Shown piece after piece: positions 18,245-26,800 of a stretch of 64,000 nt of DNA. Source of the stretch: CAMCXE01 sp036520615 (lineage in GTDB: Bacteria; Pseudomonadota; Gammaproteobacteria; Pseudomonadales; Cellvibrionaceae); assembly GCA_036520615.1 (NCBI GenBank), contig DATDJI010000017.1, positions 13,169 to 77,168 on the forward strand, in the 5' to 3' direction. Within the stretch, counting starts at the first letter, position 1. The number at the start of each line of letters is the position of its first letter. The notes under the pieces were generated by a model that saw only the letters and a program-made list of their open reading frames with translations, did not search any database and was not told where the DNA came from. The position numbers and the translations under genes are program-made.

Positions 18245-18580
18245 TTAATTCTCCTCGCTATCGAGCGCTTCTGATGAAAAGCCGCAGGTGTAATGTATTT
18301 TATTAGATTGCAAAGCGTTGCTGGCGGCGTGGTTAATTTGGCGGCCTTCGAGTATATCGTTAGAGAAGTTTTTCGGCTCCCACTGCTCGCATTTCCATAG
18401 TTCTAAGATGGCCATTTTTTGATTGGCGAGATAGGTTTCAAATAGTGTTAAAGCTTCTTTCATATCAACTGCAGGCACAACTCCTACGCCCTGCATAAAC
18501 GTAGAGCCGTCATCGTTCATTGGGGAATCAGCTGATAAAGACGCTTTGTGGTGTATTAACCAAATAGACTTAACAACCAC
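18245..18580 (-). CDS. Unknown 111-residue protein in the hcp operon
   Basis: The start is GTG at 18580, fixed by a perfect AGGAGG ribosome-binding site five bases upstream. The protein opens VVKSIWLIHHKASLS and has no signal peptide, membrane helix or known domain. Its stop lies two bases before the ATG of the next gene, so the two are a tight pair and their products may interact. The separation from the lipoprotein gene is 133 bp. Confidence 0.8.
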   Translation of the reverse strand: MVVKSIWLIHHKASLSADSPMNDDGSTFMQGVGVVPAVDMKEALTLFETYLANQKMAILELWKCEQWEPKNFSNDILEGRQINHAASNALQSNKIHYTCGFSSEALDSEEN

Positions 18581-18602
18581 GTAAACCTCCTATAAATTTA
18601 AT

Positions 18603-18686
18603 TTACTGTTTTAGGGTGTAGTTCGTCGGTGGGGCGAGCCCCAATATTTCTTCTACATCTACACGCTCTACACGGAGAAAATTCAT
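18603..18686 (-). CDS. Possible 27-residue small protein
   Basis: An ATG at 18686 opens a 27-codon frame (MNFLRVERVDVEEILGLAPP, then TNYTLKQ). It fills most of the gap between the lipoprotein gene and the 111-residue gene. The ribosome-binding site is poor. It could be a real small protein, the remnant of a larger gene, or chance. Confidence 0.25.
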   Translation of the reverse strand: MNFLRVERVDVEEILGLAPPTNYTLKQ

Positions 18687-18713
18687 ATTTAACGCCGCCT
18701 AGGTACTAGGCAC

Positions 18714-19187
18714 TTAAAACCATTCGTTATTTTCAATACTAGTAAGCTGGTTAACCTTGCCATTTGCGTCGAAGGTTAGAACATTGCCGGGGGAATTAAA
18801 TTCGGGAACACTTAAATCCCCCCAGACTAACAATTGATTTCCCTTGCAGGTTAAAGGTCGGCTTTGCGTGTATTCGATCCGATTAAGCACCGACAAATCC
18901 TCGCTTAACACAACAATAGAATTTACGCCGCGCGACACCGTGGGGCTGCGCACGAGCTCACGCAGATCCACAATAGGTAATTGCTTGCCGTTAACCTGCA
19001 GATTACATACGTGGCTTAGATGAGCCAGCGCGCGCAACGGGTCCGTAATATTTTTTTGCTTGAATACTTTAACTAGTGTATCGCGATCGGTTAAACCGCT
19101 TGATAACTCCGCTTGCGCGCTGGGTTTAGTACTTACAGCGCAAGCAGACAAACCGGCTATTAGCCAAAACAATGCAATTAGTTTCAT
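18714..19187 (-). CDS. Lipoprotein, probable immunity protein to the muramidase effector
   Basis: The 157-residue protein has a short lipoprotein signal with lipobox LSAC (Cys16), so it should be anchored in a membrane facing the periplasm. The mature part has no domain I recognise and two further cysteines (VCNL and LTCKG) that could form a disulfide. It starts four bases after the stop of the cell-wall-degrading effector gene. A periplasmic protein encoded directly after a peptidoglycan-targeting type VI effector is the usual layout of effector-immunity pairs. The immunity role is inferred from position and localisation only. Confidence 0.7.
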   Translation of the reverse strand: MKLIALFWLIAGLSACAVSTKPSAQAELSSGLTDRDTLVKVFKQKNITDPLRALAHLSHVCNLQVNGKQLPIVDLRELVRSPTVSRGVNSIVVLSEDLSVLNRIEYTQSRPLTCKGNQLLVWGDLSVPEFNSPGNVLTFDANGKVNQLTSIENNEWF

Positions 19188-19191
19188 TCGG

Positions 19192-19899
19192 TTACCGTTT
19201 TAAATGGGGAATAACATCGCTGAGAATAAATTTAAGCTTGTCAGCATAGTTAGCATCACCACCACCATTGTAGCGGTCGGCAATAGTGTCAGCGGTAAAA
19301 TCATACCACCCGGTGATGACTCGTGTCGTTTTAGCTTTTATGTACTTAAGCTTCATTTTCGGTTGAATAATACCGCTGGCGGCGGGGTTTTGCTTTTTTA
19401 TTTCTTCAAGCGTAGTACCAACCTTGTTGGCAATTTTATCCAGGTTATCACCTGGTAACACTACATATTCATAGACCTTACCATCCTTCGCATCGCGTAT
19501 CGACTGGAACAGGGATTTGGCCATGCGGGTATATAAATAGGCTATGCCTGCTTCGATATTTAACTGGGCGTCATCAATGGATTTTTCGCTTAAGGATTTT
19601 TTTAATGTATCACTCATAATAAGTTCAGATCCTTCCGAACCCTTTTTAAGTACAGCATATGCTGGGTCGCCGGTATTACCGATTTGGATAACTCGCGTTG
19701 CCCAGCTTGCGCTACTTACACCACCGCTTTCCGTCCACACCATGGCTTTTATCAAAAGCCAATTTACCTTGTCCTTAAGAGCGGGAAATTTTTTCTCATA
19801 CAACGCTACCTGCGCCTTTATAGTTACATCGTAGGCATCCCACTTGGCATCCTTGATGGCCATAAGCATCGTGTCTTTCCATTTTTGATTAATCGCCAT
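19192..19899 (-). CDS. Lysozyme-like type VI effector with a LysM domain
   Basis: The 235-residue protein carries a lytic-transglycosylase-like fold. The segment KAMVWTESGG supplies a probable catalytic Glu57. IQIGNTGDPA and NIEAGIAYLYTRMAK match the GEN/IQ and helix motifs of such enzymes. A LysM peptidoglycan-binding domain (about residues 143-187, YVVLPGDNLDKIANKVG) comes next. After it the sequence returns to a muramidase-like end, RYNGGGDANYADKL, so LysM looks nested inside the catalytic domain. There is no signal peptide, which fits export by Hcp-dependent type VI secretion. AGGAG lies well placed before the ATG. The gene follows hcp and precedes the lipoprotein gene. Confidence 0.8.
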   Translation of the reverse strand: MAINQKWKDTMLMAIKDAKWDAYDVTIKAQVALYEKKFPALKDKVNWLLIKAMVWTESGGVSSASWATRVIQIGNTGDPAYAVLKKGSEGSELIMSDTLKKSLSEKSIDDAQLNIEAGIAYLYTRMAKSLFQSIRDAKDGKVYEYVVLPGDNLDKIANKVGTTLEEIKKQNPAASGIIQPKMKLKYIKAKTTRVITGWYDFTADTIADRYNGGGDANYADKLKFILSDVIPHLKR

Positions 19900-19937
19900 G
19901 ACTTATTACTCCTAGAATTGGATGACTAAAATGTACT

Positions 19938-19967
19938 ATTAGAGCGGCCTATATATGCCGCTCTAAT
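19938..19967 (-). promoter_or_regulatory. Intra-operon hairpin between hcp and the effector gene
   Basis: Perfect 11-bp arms ATTAGAGCGGC and GCCGCTCTAAT surround an 8-base AT-rich loop. No T run follows on the minus strand. It is therefore more likely an mRNA-stabilising or partial attenuation structure for the hcp message than a full terminator. Confidence 0.6.
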
Positions 19968-20025
19968 TAGGCTGCATGAGCGCGTCCCTACAACCGACCC
20001 TGGTTAATTCCTAAATAAAATTGCG

Positions 20026-20508
20026 TTAGATAGGTTTAGCGGTAGCTAAATCGTAGCCTACACGTTGCGGGTTAGAATTTTTATTGGCGGTATCAAAATC
20101 GTTATAATTCACTTCAATTTTTGCAAAGCTTATAGAAATGCTTTCCTGTGGGTCGCCATCACCAGGTGCGCTGATCGAATAGCCGCTAACGATACAGTCG
20201 GTTAAATCGATATTCATGTATTCAACAACTTTATCTACGCCGGTTTGTACAAATTTAAACTTGGCCGTTTTACCAGCAGAACCAACAACTGATTCACGGA
20301 AAAAATCTGTAACGGAATTGTCGGCAGATTTAGTAATAGTTACTTCACTAATGGATGGGCGTGTAGCTTCGCGGTTGGCGAGATTACCAGGCTCCATACT
20401 TACACCGCGGCCAACGCCAAATTGTAACGATGAGATTTGAATATGATCTTTATAACCATCAGCGGTTACATTGCCTTTAATGCCTTCGTATATAAGATAG
20501 ATAGCCAT
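20026..20508 (-). CDS. hcp: Type VI secretion tube protein Hcp
   Basis: The 160-residue protein has the Hcp (DUF796) pattern: an MAIYLIYEGIKG start, DHIQISSLQFGVGRG, PSISEVTITKSADNSV, a KFKFVQTG strand and the YSISAPGDGDPQESISISF C-terminal strands. Hcp hexamers stack into the expelled tube and often chaperone small effectors inside their ring. No other type VI core gene (tss, vgrG, clpV) is in the window, so this is an orphan Hcp cargo cluster that relies on an apparatus encoded elsewhere. The ribosome-binding site GGAGAG is well placed. It is the first gene of the operon. Confidence 0.92.
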   Translation of the reverse strand: MAIYLIYEGIKGNVTADGYKDHIQISSLQFGVGRGVSMEPGNLANREATRPSISEVTITKSADNSVTDFFRESVVGSAGKTAKFKFVQTGVDKVVEYMNIDLTDCIVSGYSISAPGDGDPQESISISFAKIEVNYNDFDTANKNSNPQRVGYDLATAKPI

Positions 20509-21013
20509 AATTACTCTCCAATAAAATTAAATAAATTAATGTGTGATACTTAAAAACGCGTTTTATAAAACGGTGCAAGACTCGTTGAAATGAATACTAG
20601 CGAATGTTTATCAGGGCAACAATAGGTGCTTTTTGGTTGGCAAAGTCGGTGGGCATGAGTGTAAAAAAGCTCGTCTGTTAGTGCTTGCACACGCTGAAAA
20701 TTGAAATGGAATCTTTGATGTTCTACAGGCTGCAGACTTTGCAGGGCCACAGAAACAATTCCTGCACGATCGGTAAGTTTCCATTTTAGATATGCGCAAA
20801 AATGTTTTCAGAAGGGTTAGTAGATGGGGGAAAGCGCGGTAAATTTATTTTTAGCATACAATCAAAAATGTGACGCACGCCTCAAATTAAATACTGTTGG
20901 TTAAATTTGGTGGTGGGAATATTTTTCAACCCCATGCCCTATCACACTATTTGCGTTGTGCAGAAGCGTGTAGGCCGATTTATAAACGGGGGCGCTATGC
21001 AGTAATGTGAATA
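20509..21013. other. Intergenic region upstream of hcp
   Basis: About 500 bp separate hcp from the stop of the hybrid kinase gene; both are on the minus strand. The hcp promoter must be here. I looked for a sigma-54 -24/-12 element on the minus strand and did not find a convincing one. Short frames at 20550-20799 show no domain. Confidence 0.45.
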
Positions 21014-22975
21014 TCAGTGTTGCACCACCAGTAAATGATTAATCAACGCCCGCAACCGAGCAGGTTTAAACGGCTTGCTTACGGCGTAAAAGCCGCTGTC
21101 CGTAATAGCTTGCCAAATTTCTGAGTCATCCGCCCCGGTGACGATAAAGGCGGGGATAGTTTCGTTTAATTGTTTACGCAGCTGAATAATGGCTTGGATG
21201 CCGGTGTTATCAGGCCCCAGCTCGAAATCGGAAATAATTAAATCGGGCTTTCTGCCGCCTGCGCTTAAAAACGCGGCGGCTTTTTGCTCGCTGGCAAAAT
21301 CATCTACGGCAAAACCCCATTCCTCTAAATGCTGGCGTATACCCCAGCGCACATCGTCGTGATCATCCAGCAACAAAATTCGCAGTTCTTTACGCTCGCG
21401 CATATCGGCGACATTTAATTGCGCTGCCGGAAGCGTCGCCGTATTAGGGGACATTAAATTTGGTCGTAAGGATAAATTAGGCCGCGAGGATATGCGCGGC
21501 TGGCGCCTGCCGCTGTTTACCAGCGGTACCAATAAGCGAAATACCGTGCCGCGGCCCGGGGTGGAATGTACTGATAACGTATAGCCTAGGCTGTCGACAA
21601 ATTGTTTAACGATGGCAAGGCCCATACCGAAGCCGCCGCGCACTTCGCGATCGTCCTCGCTCACCTGCATATATTTATGAAATATCTGCTCTTGTTGATG
21701 GGCGGGAATACCGCGCCCGGTATCCCAAACTTCAATGGCTAAATTATTGCCGCGCTTACGGCAGCCGAGTAATACGCCACCTTTATCGGTGTAGCGAATG
21801 GCATTACTTAATAAATTGCGGATAATGCGCTCAAGCAATATAGCGTGGGCAAGGATTTTATTATCAGGGGTGAAAAAATGCAGGCGCAGGCTTTTCTCTT
21901 GCGCGAGTGCTTCAAATTCGAGAAATAATTTATTTAATAAAGGTTTAATTGCAATCGGCTGTGTGGCTGCCACCTGCTGGTCAAACTCGTAGCGCGCGAC
22001 ATCCAATACTTCTTTAAACAGGCCACTTAAATTTTGTGTGGCTTGGCGTAATTTATCCACAATGAGCAATTGTTCTGGGTTATCAATTTTTCGCCCTAAT
22101 GTTTGTACAAAAATAGTCATCGCCTGTAGCGGCTGGCGTAAATCGTGGGCGGCGCCGCCGAATAAGTCTTTAATTTGCTGATTGCGAATATGTAACGAAG
22201 CAGCCGCGGCTTCAGCCTCCGCACTTTTCTCAACCGATACACGGTATAAATGCTCCAGGTCGCGATTATTCGTTTCAATAATACCGAGCATTTCATTAAA
22301 TGATTCTCCCAGGCTGCCCACTTCATCCTGGCCGAGCACCTGCGCGCGCAGGCCTAAATTATTACTGCTGCGCACCTCATCCATTACGCCTGCTAAATCC
22401 AAAATAGGGTCTACAACACTGCGTTTTAAACGCAACGTCATTAAATAGGTAATAAACGGTGCTAATAAAATTACCAAGGCGCTGGTGAGGATCCAGGCGC
22501 GTTTGCGTTCGACAATCGTGGATAGATCTGCCGTTACCTGCACATAACCTAGATGTTGATTTTTTCGAACGATGGATTCTGCCAATTCGATGCGATCGTG
22601 CATCTCAACATGAGAAGGGTTTAATTGCGGGTCGAATGAGGTGGCGCAGGGCTCAAAATGGCTTTGAGCCCTGCGATATTGAGCGAATAACTGATGGCCT
22701 TGATCGTAAATACAGGCGTTTTGAATTGAGCTGCGCAATTCCAGGGTTTTAAGATTCTCCGTGGCGTTAGTGGCATCGCCAAAGGCCACAGCAGCGGCAC
22801 TGCGCGCGGCGGTAATGCGGGCTAATACGCGAATTTCTTCGCCTAAATCACGCTTTAAATTTTCAATATCAAAAATGAAAAAATACAGTACAGTCAGCAC
22901 CGTGACCGATGCCATACCCAGGGCCACAATGCTGGAAATTTTGCGCTGGATTGGTAAGTCGCGGTAATAACGCAT
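21014..22975 (-). CDS. Hybrid sensor histidine kinase (CHASE8-like, HAMP, HisKA, HATPase, REC)
   Basis: The 653-residue inner-membrane kinase has a first membrane helix at about 12-34. A periplasmic CHASE8-like sensor with ARITAARSAAAVAFGD is followed by a second helix near 155-175 and a HAMP linker. The HisKA dimerisation helix has the phosphorylatable His in AAHDLRQPLQAM. The HATPase has NLLSNAIRYTDKGG, WDTGRGIP and GFGMGLAIVKQ. The C-terminal receiver has DDHDD, the phospho-Asp in IISDFELG and the conserved Lys in SKPFKP. It lies 42 bp after the yfiR-like gene in the same direction as tpsBA. CHASE8 and YfiR domains are recurrent neighbours of c-di-GMP enzymes, so this kinase may signal to the receiver-GGDEF protein at 41786 (inference). 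Confidence 0.9.
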   Translation of the reverse strand: MRYYRDLPIQRKISSIVALGMASVTVLTVLYFFIFDIENLKRDLGEEIRVLARITAARSAAAVAFGDATNATENLKTLELRSSIQNACIYDQGHQLFAQYRRAQSHFEPCATSFDPQLNPSHVEMHDRIELAESIVRKNQHLGYVQVTADLSTIVERKRAWILTSALVILLAPFITYLMTLRLKRSVVDPILDLAGVMDEVRSSNNLGLRAQVLGQDEVGSLGESFNEMLGIIETNNRDLEHLYRVSVEKSAEAEAAAASLHIRNQQIKDLFGGAAHDLRQPLQAMTIFVQTLGRKIDNPEQLLIVDKLRQATQNLSGLFKEVLDVARYEFDQQVAATQPIAIKPLLNKLFLEFEALAQEKSLRLHFFTPDNKILAHAILLERIIRNLLSNAIRYTDKGGVLLGCRKRGNNLAIEVWDTGRGIPAHQQEQIFHKYMQVSEDDREVRGGFGMGLAIVKQFVDSLGYTLSVHSTPGRGTVFRLLVPLVNSGRRQPRISSRPNLSLRPNLMSPNTATLPAAQLNVADMRERKELRILLLDDHDDVRWGIRQHLEEWGFAVDDFASEQKAAAFLSAGGRKPDLIISDFELGPDNTGIQAIIQLRKQLNETIPAFIVTGADDSEIWQAITDSGFYAVSKPFKPARLRALINHLLVVQH

Positions 22976-23017
22976 GTAACTTTAACCGCAGTGCAGAGAT
23001 ATTAAAAAAATCACCGG

Positions 23018-23674
23018 TTAATCCTTGCCAGCGGTGGGATTAATGATAACTGTGCTTTTAGTTGAACCATCGCCATTTGAATTGGTACCACTTGAGCTAC
23101 TGCTTGACGAGCTGGGCATAGCCGTATTGCGCTTAATTACGCGCGCCAGAGCTAAAAGGTCGGAATCTAAAAACAAACCGTTGGCCAGGGCGTTTTCGAT
23201 ATTGACCTCAAATTGCATTTTATCCTGCGCACGCAAAATATTAATAATGCCGCCTTTATCAGCAAAACCCTGCCGATCACCAATACTCAGCACATAAATA
23301 TAATGAATTTGTTGCCAAAACGTCGGCAATTTAACTCTCTCATCTTGGCCCACATACAAAATATGGCAGCCCGCGCGAATTTCTTCTATTTCATTGGCGC
23401 GCTGAATTTTCAGTGGCCTGCTGCCGATCAGCGTTTCGGCATATGCGTATAAATAGGGGGCAAAATCAACTTCACCAAATAAGCATATTTTGATCGCCGC
23501 ACGAGGATCGGCAAAGGCGTCTTTCGGCCATTCAACAAAATTCGCGAAGTTATAAATAAATTGCGCACGCACCTGCAGCGCAGCCTCGGCTACATCCTTA
23601 CTTGGTTGCGCCGCTTGAAGCGGCAGGCAAATACACAAGCCTACGCAGATGTGCAAAAGCATGCGGCGCATCAT
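23018..23674 (-). CDS. YfiR-family periplasmic protein with a Ser-rich C-terminal tail
   Basis: The protein (218 residues from the ATG at 23674, which is eight bases after AAGG) has a signal peptide. It has the YfiR (DUF4154) core: VRAQFIYNFANFVEWP, IKICLFGEVDF, CHILYVG, YVLSIGD and INILRAQDKMQFEVNI. In P. aeruginosa, YfiR is the periplasmic inhibitor of the membrane diguanylate cyclase YfiN. Here no YfiN is adjacent; the next gene is a hybrid kinase. An unusual tail follows the core, with a run of eight Ser and a low-complexity Gly/Asn/Thr end. An upstream GTG at 23683 is a poorer start because it overlaps the ribosome-binding site. Confidence 0.88.
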   Translation of the reverse strand: MMRRMLLHICVGLCICLPLQAAQPSKDVAEAALQVRAQFIYNFANFVEWPKDAFADPRAAIKICLFGEVDFAPYLYAYAETLIGSRPLKIQRANEIEEIRAGCHILYVGQDERVKLPTFWQQIHYIYVLSIGDRQGFADKGGIINILRAQDKMQFEVNIENALANGLFLDSDLLALARVIKRNTAMPSSSSSSSSGTNSNGDGSTKSTVIINPTAGKD

Positions 23675-23807
23675 GCCGAGCACCTTAAATTATTTTTCGC
23701 CTGCGCAAGCATTAAAAACGCTCGCGCAGAATTAAATAAATGCTCACCACAGCCGCTTACAAGCGTTAAGTCTTCAGTTATACAAAGATGTAAACATATA
23801 CGCGGCA

Positions 23808-26800
23808 TTATTGCGCCTCTCTTTTCAACGGCATTTCGCCACCGACTAACCAATGGCTTAAAAACGCTTTTAGTGCTGAGTTTATTTTGCAGCGCTGGCG
23901 ATTTTTCGGGTCCAACTCATCACAATCACCGAATGCTTTGGCGAATTGATCGTTAACATTCGGCCCGGACAATTGCGATTGCTGCAGAGCCTTTGTGGCC
24001 TGGCTTAAGTCTTCAAAAGGCATGGCAATACCAGTTGCTTCAGCTTCGGCATCCGCCACTATGGCAAGCCAACGGTTGCTGCCGATGGTTTGCTCCGCAC
24101 TTGGCACAATGGGCAGCCCGTTGAGCGTAACGCGACCAGTATTAGCCTCATTATTGTTAGTGTAGGCGGCAACTGTGGCGCCTGCTGCCTGGTTGTAATG
24201 GCGATGTGCTGGGGCGGCGGTTGCCACGGGGCGCGTATCAAAAAGTATGTCGCCACCGGTGGCGGTCACCTGCGTGCCTGTGTTTAAGCTAATAGCACGA
24301 TCGGCGCTGGACTGATCGGTCAGCCGTAGGCGTATGGCAAAATTACCCGCCTGTGCAGGTTGCTGCTGAGCGGAAATTCGCACGGGCCCAAGCGTATTAA
24401 TACTGCCCTGGGCCACCACTACATCAAGCGGCGCCGTGCTCTCGGCGACAGATCTCTTAGCACTAATATCGGATTGAATAGTTAAATCGCCGGAGCTCAA
24501 CAGCAAACCCAGATTACCGTCGGCAAGAGAAAGGCTGCTGCCGTCGCCATTTAAATCCCGCAGGGTTAAACCGTTGCTGTCGATGAGGCTCAGATCGGCG
24601 CTGCCGATGACACTCACATCCAGCTCATCAACCGCAAGATTCCAGCGGTTTTCCCCCTGCGCCGCTGACAGGGCTACTAATAATTGCGGCGCACTAAGCG
24701 TTAATTCGCGGTCGTCATCGAACAGGTCAAAGGCGTTAATAGCCAGGCTATGGCTGAGGCTTAAGCCACTTGCGGGCACGCGCAGTGCACCATTAATAGC
24801 GAGTGTTAGCGTATCCACATGGGGTGCGTCCAGCCGGGTTATATTTAAATCGCGCCCGTTGGTAATTGAAAATGTACCGGCTGCTTGATAGCTCAAGCCC
24901 AATTGATCCAAACGCGTATCCAAACTGATGGCATCGCTACCGGTCAGGGTGATATCCGCCGCATGGGCATCCAGCCGCACCGGGCCGCCGCCGACTACGC
25001 TGATCGTAGCGGCGTTAATTGTGACTTCGGCTGTTTGACTTGATGGGGAGGCGAAAACTCCTGAGCTAATGGCGGGCGCAGCCGCGCCGTTGAGCGTTAA
25101 GCCAGCTGCCGCAAGCTGCAGCTGATCGCTAGCATTAAGCGTAAGCCTGCCGCCGACATTAACTGTGGCGCCGGTGAGATCCAGGTTGCCCACGCTGCTA
25201 ATTGTGCTATCGCCACCAGTGCTCAAAATGCCGAGAATTAAATCGTCCGCGTCGGCAACGGTGAGAGCGAAATTGCTCAGCGAACTTAAATCCAACCTAT
25301 CCATGCGTGTATTAAGCGCAAGTGGGCCAGCTGAGGCGCGCAGAGTAATGTGTCCATCGCGAGCGATTAAATTCACGTTGCGATCGGTATCGAATACATC
25401 ATTGGCATTTATGTTTAAAACACCCGCGTGATTAATACCGCTGGCAGGCACAATAAGGGCACCTGTGCCGGTAGTATTTAGGCTTGAATTACCGGCGATA
25501 ATGGGGTTTGACGTGAGGGTTAAATCGGCATTGGTGGTGGTGAAACTCGCGTTACCGCCTGTGTTTATAGTACCGAGCGTTATTGCATTGGCATCGGTTA
25601 GAGAAAATGCACCAGCGCCGTTTAATGCCAGCGTTAAATTGGCAAAATCCGTCGACCAATTACGCGCCGGTGCGCCATTGCGCAGATTTATTATGGCATT
25701 AGTTGCCGATAGGTTTAGGTTGCGATCCGTATCAATCAAATCATCAGCTGCAACTGTTAATGCACCGGATTGCGCGAATCCTGCATCGGGCACACGAATT
25801 ATTCCGCTACCGGTATTAAGGCTTAATGTGCCTGTCACTTGGCTATTAGTAGGCAGAGTTATGTTTGCGTTATTAGTAGTAAAACTTAGGTTCGCATTAC
25901 TACTGGCGGAATTTATTATTAATGCTTGATCATTATTGATTGCTAAATTACCGGTGCCAGTTAGCGCTAGGTCCAACGAATTAAAATGGGTGGACCAGCT
26001 GCGTGCGGCTGTTATGTTGCGCAATTTTACATTGGCATTAGCAGCTGCAAGCGTTACATCACTATCAGTATCGAGCACATCATTGGCGTTAATAAATAAG
26101 CTGCCAGTATGGGTTATGCCCGCAACAGGAATAATTAAATTGCCCGTTCCGGTAGTTGCAAGGGTTAGGGTGCCGGTTACTAATGGATTTGCCGCAATAA
26201 TTAAATTGCCATTACTGGTGGTAAAACTTGCATTGCCATTAACGCTTGCGGACAAAAGATTTAACGCATTGGTATCGGTAAGGTTAAAATCGCCGCTGCT
26301 GGTGAATGTAAGACTAAGCGTATTAAAATCTGTATCCCAATTATGCGCGCCTGTACCAGCGCGCAATGTCACATTTGCATCGGTGGCGGATAAAATCAGG
26401 CTTTCATCTGTATCGCGCACATCATCGGCATTAAGGGTTAATGCACCGCTGTGATTTAAACCTGTGCTGGGCAATACAATAGTACCTGTGCCGGTAGTAG
26501 TTAAATTTAAATTGCCCGCAACAGATGGGTTAGCACTGAGCGTTAAATCACTATTAAGTGTGCTAAAGCTTGCACTTGCATCAGAGCTAATCGCGCCGAG
26601 TGTTAATGCAGTGTTATTAACTAATGCGAAATTACCCGCGCCAGTTAAGGCTAAATCAAGTGCACCTATATTAGTTACCCAGCTACGCGCGCCAATCGCG
26701 TTGCGCAATTTAATATCTGCGCTGGACGCGGATATATTTACATTCGCATCCGTATCCAGTACGTCGTTGGCATTAATAAAAAGCCCGGCAGTTTGAGTAA

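Noticed and set aside
20600..20700. Sigma-54 promoter for hcp
   Set aside because: No TGGCAC-N5-TTGC-like element on the minus strand.
20550..20799. Short minus-strand frames upstream of hcp
   Set aside because: No domain, Cys/His-rich chance composition, and they overlap the probable hcp promoter.
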